Source: Xenopus tropicalis | Lineage: Eukaryota > Chordata > Amphibia > Anura > Pipidae | DNA length: 64,000 nucleotides | Assembly (NCBI RefSeq): GCF_000004195.4 | Contig: NC_030684.2 | Coordinates: 112,011,429-112,075,428, forward strand | Reading direction: 5' to 3' | Shown: piece by piece, positions 62,260 to 64,000 of the stretch | How positions within the stretch are numbered: position 1 is the first letter of the stretch | Layout of the letters: the number at the start of each line of letters is the position of its first letter | The notes under the pieces: model-generated | The model's database searches: none | Told to the model about the DNA's origin: nothing | What the model saw: the letters and a program-made list of their open reading frames with translations, nothing else | Made by a program: the position numbers and the translations under genes

Positions 62260-62497
62260 TTGGATGCGCTACAGATTTCAGCTGGCCATATATAAGCTGA
62301 TAAAAACTGCCAACTCAGTCCCTCCAGACCTAGTCGGAAGCTTATTTGCCTGTGTGCGGAAAATAGGCCAAAAATCATTCAGGGTTTGAAAGACCCATCA
62401 GATGAGGGAAGCCCTGGTGGCCAAATGGGGCCCAGATGTGCTTGTTTGGTGACCTTGCCAAATGAGCGGATCAGCAGAGTATGGCCACCTTTATGGT
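62260..62497. mobile_element. Degraded relative of the hairpin MITE at 18862
   Basis: GGCCATATATAAGCTGATA at the left, and GAGCGGATCAGCAGAGTATG then GCCACCTTTA at the right, echo the ends and the GAGCGGATC word of the element at 18862-19236. The interior is diverged. Confidence 0.5.
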
Positions 62498-62529
62498 AAT
62501 TTACACCATGCTTCTAGATTGTATCAGTT

Positions 62530-62620
62530 ATTGGTTGTTTTCGTATGTAAATCTGTATGTTGAGTGTATATACCCATTTATTGTACAGTGCCAGAATATG
62601 CTGGCATGTTATTAATATTT
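62530..62620 (+). mobile_element. LINE 3' tail fragment
   Basis: CCCATTTATTGTACAGTGCC, AGAATATGCTGGCATGTTAT and TAATATTT correspond to the end of the LINE tail at 23970-24130, in diverged form. Confidence 0.5.
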
Positions 62621-64000
62621 CATTTTCTGAGCCAGTAAAAAAGGCATTTTCAGACTAACTTGCTCTGCTCAAATGTGCATTCTTCTGGCCCAAATCTGCC
62701 CTGAGGTTCCAGCCTGACTATACCTTTTCTCTGTCGTCTGGTAAAATGCATGGGGTGTTATTAAACTTATCACAAAAAAAGGTATAGCCAAAGCAGGCCA
62801 TGTTGGCTTGTGCTCATGGGACTCACATTAGTTGTACTGTAAGGACTATAACGAATGGGTGCCTCTTTTTACCAGTATGTGACCACTCTGCGATTTCAGT
62901 TGGATTTATTTTCACAATGTGAATGAGTCTGTGGAAGGGCAAAGTCAGAGAACCCTGCTACACAGGACCAGGGACTTTTGTAGAATTAGGGAAGGTATGT
63001 CAAACAGGCAGCCCTCTGGCAGTTGTGGGATATAATTACTAGCACCTTCATCCAGCCAATAAGTGATCTATGTGTTGGGCTGAACTGGGTTACAAGTATG
63101 TCCAATGAGTTACTAAAGCAAAGTCTAAAGAGCATATACATATATGTGTAAAATGTTGTGTTTAAATGTTTTTGAATTCCAGCTATAATTACCATTATTC
63201 CAGAACATTTTGGATATTGTGGCATGCTGTCAGTTGTAGTTAACCAACAGATGATGCCAATGCATGCTATAGCGAACAAGTGTAAAACTGACATTGTTCC
63301 TGTATGTTATGTGGGGAGCCTCTATACAGCCACAATCCCAAACATAAAAAAACCCACCATTAAAGACAGCCACACACACCACAATGGTTGGGACAGACAG
63401 GCATCCTGATTGTTTCCTTCCAAAACCGCTTCCTTTATTTAACATTCCGGTTACTGTGGGTTGTCATGGTAGGAGAGTGAAAACATAACCCTTTCTCAGC
63501 TGCCAGAAATATATAGAGCAGGCAGATTCCAGTACACTCTGACTGGCACATTTATAGAAATCTGAGCCCTACTACTCCATCATAAGGATGGAGATACATT
63601 CTAATTAACAGTTCCATTATTAGGATTCTTTAGCAATGCCACCTTAGACTTTTAAAACCAGACATATATCAAATCTCTCTGCTGAAATGCATTAATGAGT
63701 AACTTAGATGCCTGCTGCAGCCTGCACTGCTTGAAGTTTTGCAATGAAATATGCATCTAAGTTATTGCACCATTCAACATGGTGTTTTTTTATGTGTCAG
63801 GTTTTAAAGGGGTAAGATGAAAATCCCACTATCGCCGACTGTTGTTTCAAAGAAGGTAACATTATAAATGACCTACAATTTGCTACTTGCCTAGTTATCC
63901 ATAGAAACCAATCAGTAGGTAGCATTTACTGGCCTGATGTTTCCAAACACACAACCAACTGGATGCTAATGGTTATTAGAGAAAGACATATTTTAATCAT
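62621..64000 (-). other. NOVA1 upstream intron, to window edge
   Basis: Repeat fragments at about 62995-63060 (CAGGCAGCCCTCTGGCAGTTG), 63190-63245 (GGCATGCTGTCAGTTGTAGT) and 63885-63960 (CCATAGAAACCAATCAGTAG) belong to common Xenopus dispersed repeats. No exon seen. Confidence 0.45.

Noticed and set aside
40055..64000. Search for the upstream NOVA1 exon with the KH1 GKGG loop
   Set aside because: Scanned for the complement of the GKGG-coding stretch and for the phase-1 donor exon; none found, so it probably lies beyond the window.

Overview
The window is vertebrate nuclear DNA, almost certainly from a Xenopus frog. It is AT-rich, gene-poor and intron-dominated. It carries DNA-transposon families familiar from Xenopus genomes: TTAA-flanked T2/Kolobok-like MITEs, short hAT elements, PIF/Harbinger-like elements with TTA target sites, and a SPIN-type hAT. 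It also has LINE 3' ends that finish in an AATAAA-like tail. I cannot tell X. tropicalis from X. laevis by eye.

I recognise one protein-coding gene, on the minus strand: NOVA1, a neuronal KH-type RNA-binding splicing regulator. Three coding exons are visible. The exon at 39888-40054 holds the end of KH1 and the following linker. A 72-nt exon at 38964-39035 matches the alternatively spliced, autoregulated 24-codon exon of vertebrate NOVA1. The terminal coding exon at 33368-34375 holds KH2, an alanine-rich linker, KH3 and the stop codon. All three agree in reading phase. The N-terminal and early-KH1 exons were not found, so 40055-64000 reads as upstream intron whose other end lies outside the window. 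The 3' UTR runs leftward from 33367; its end was not determined. From about 30 kb back to position 1 the DNA is 3' flank with no gene I can support.

Layout by region. 1-10 kb: 3' flank with a SPIN MITE, a small retroposed insertion with a perfect 17-bp target duplication, an inverted-repeat element, a hAT MITE and a MITE of the TACAGGTATGGG family. 11.3-13.7 kb: two adjacent elements, each containing its own tandem array (18 x 52 bp and 11 x 34 bp). 15.7-25.6 kb: a series of MITEs and a LINE tail. 25.6-34.4 kb: few recognisable repeats, then the NOVA1 3' UTR and last exon. 34.4-40.1 kb: introns and the regulated exon, with a perfect 37-bp-arm hairpin at 38075-38163. 40-64 kb: upstream intron with a 215-bp near-perfect palindrome between TA tracts at 46.8 kb, three more repeat arrays, LINE and MITE fragments, and a few unique stretches that might be conserved regulatory DNA.

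Most long open frames in the window are antisense to the NOVA1 exons, products of tandem arrays, or chance. I found no bacterial-style system, CRISPR array, rRNA or tRNA gene. The most informative biology is the regulated NOVA1 exon with its dense YCAY (NOVA-binding) motifs, and the way satellites have grown inside MITEs.
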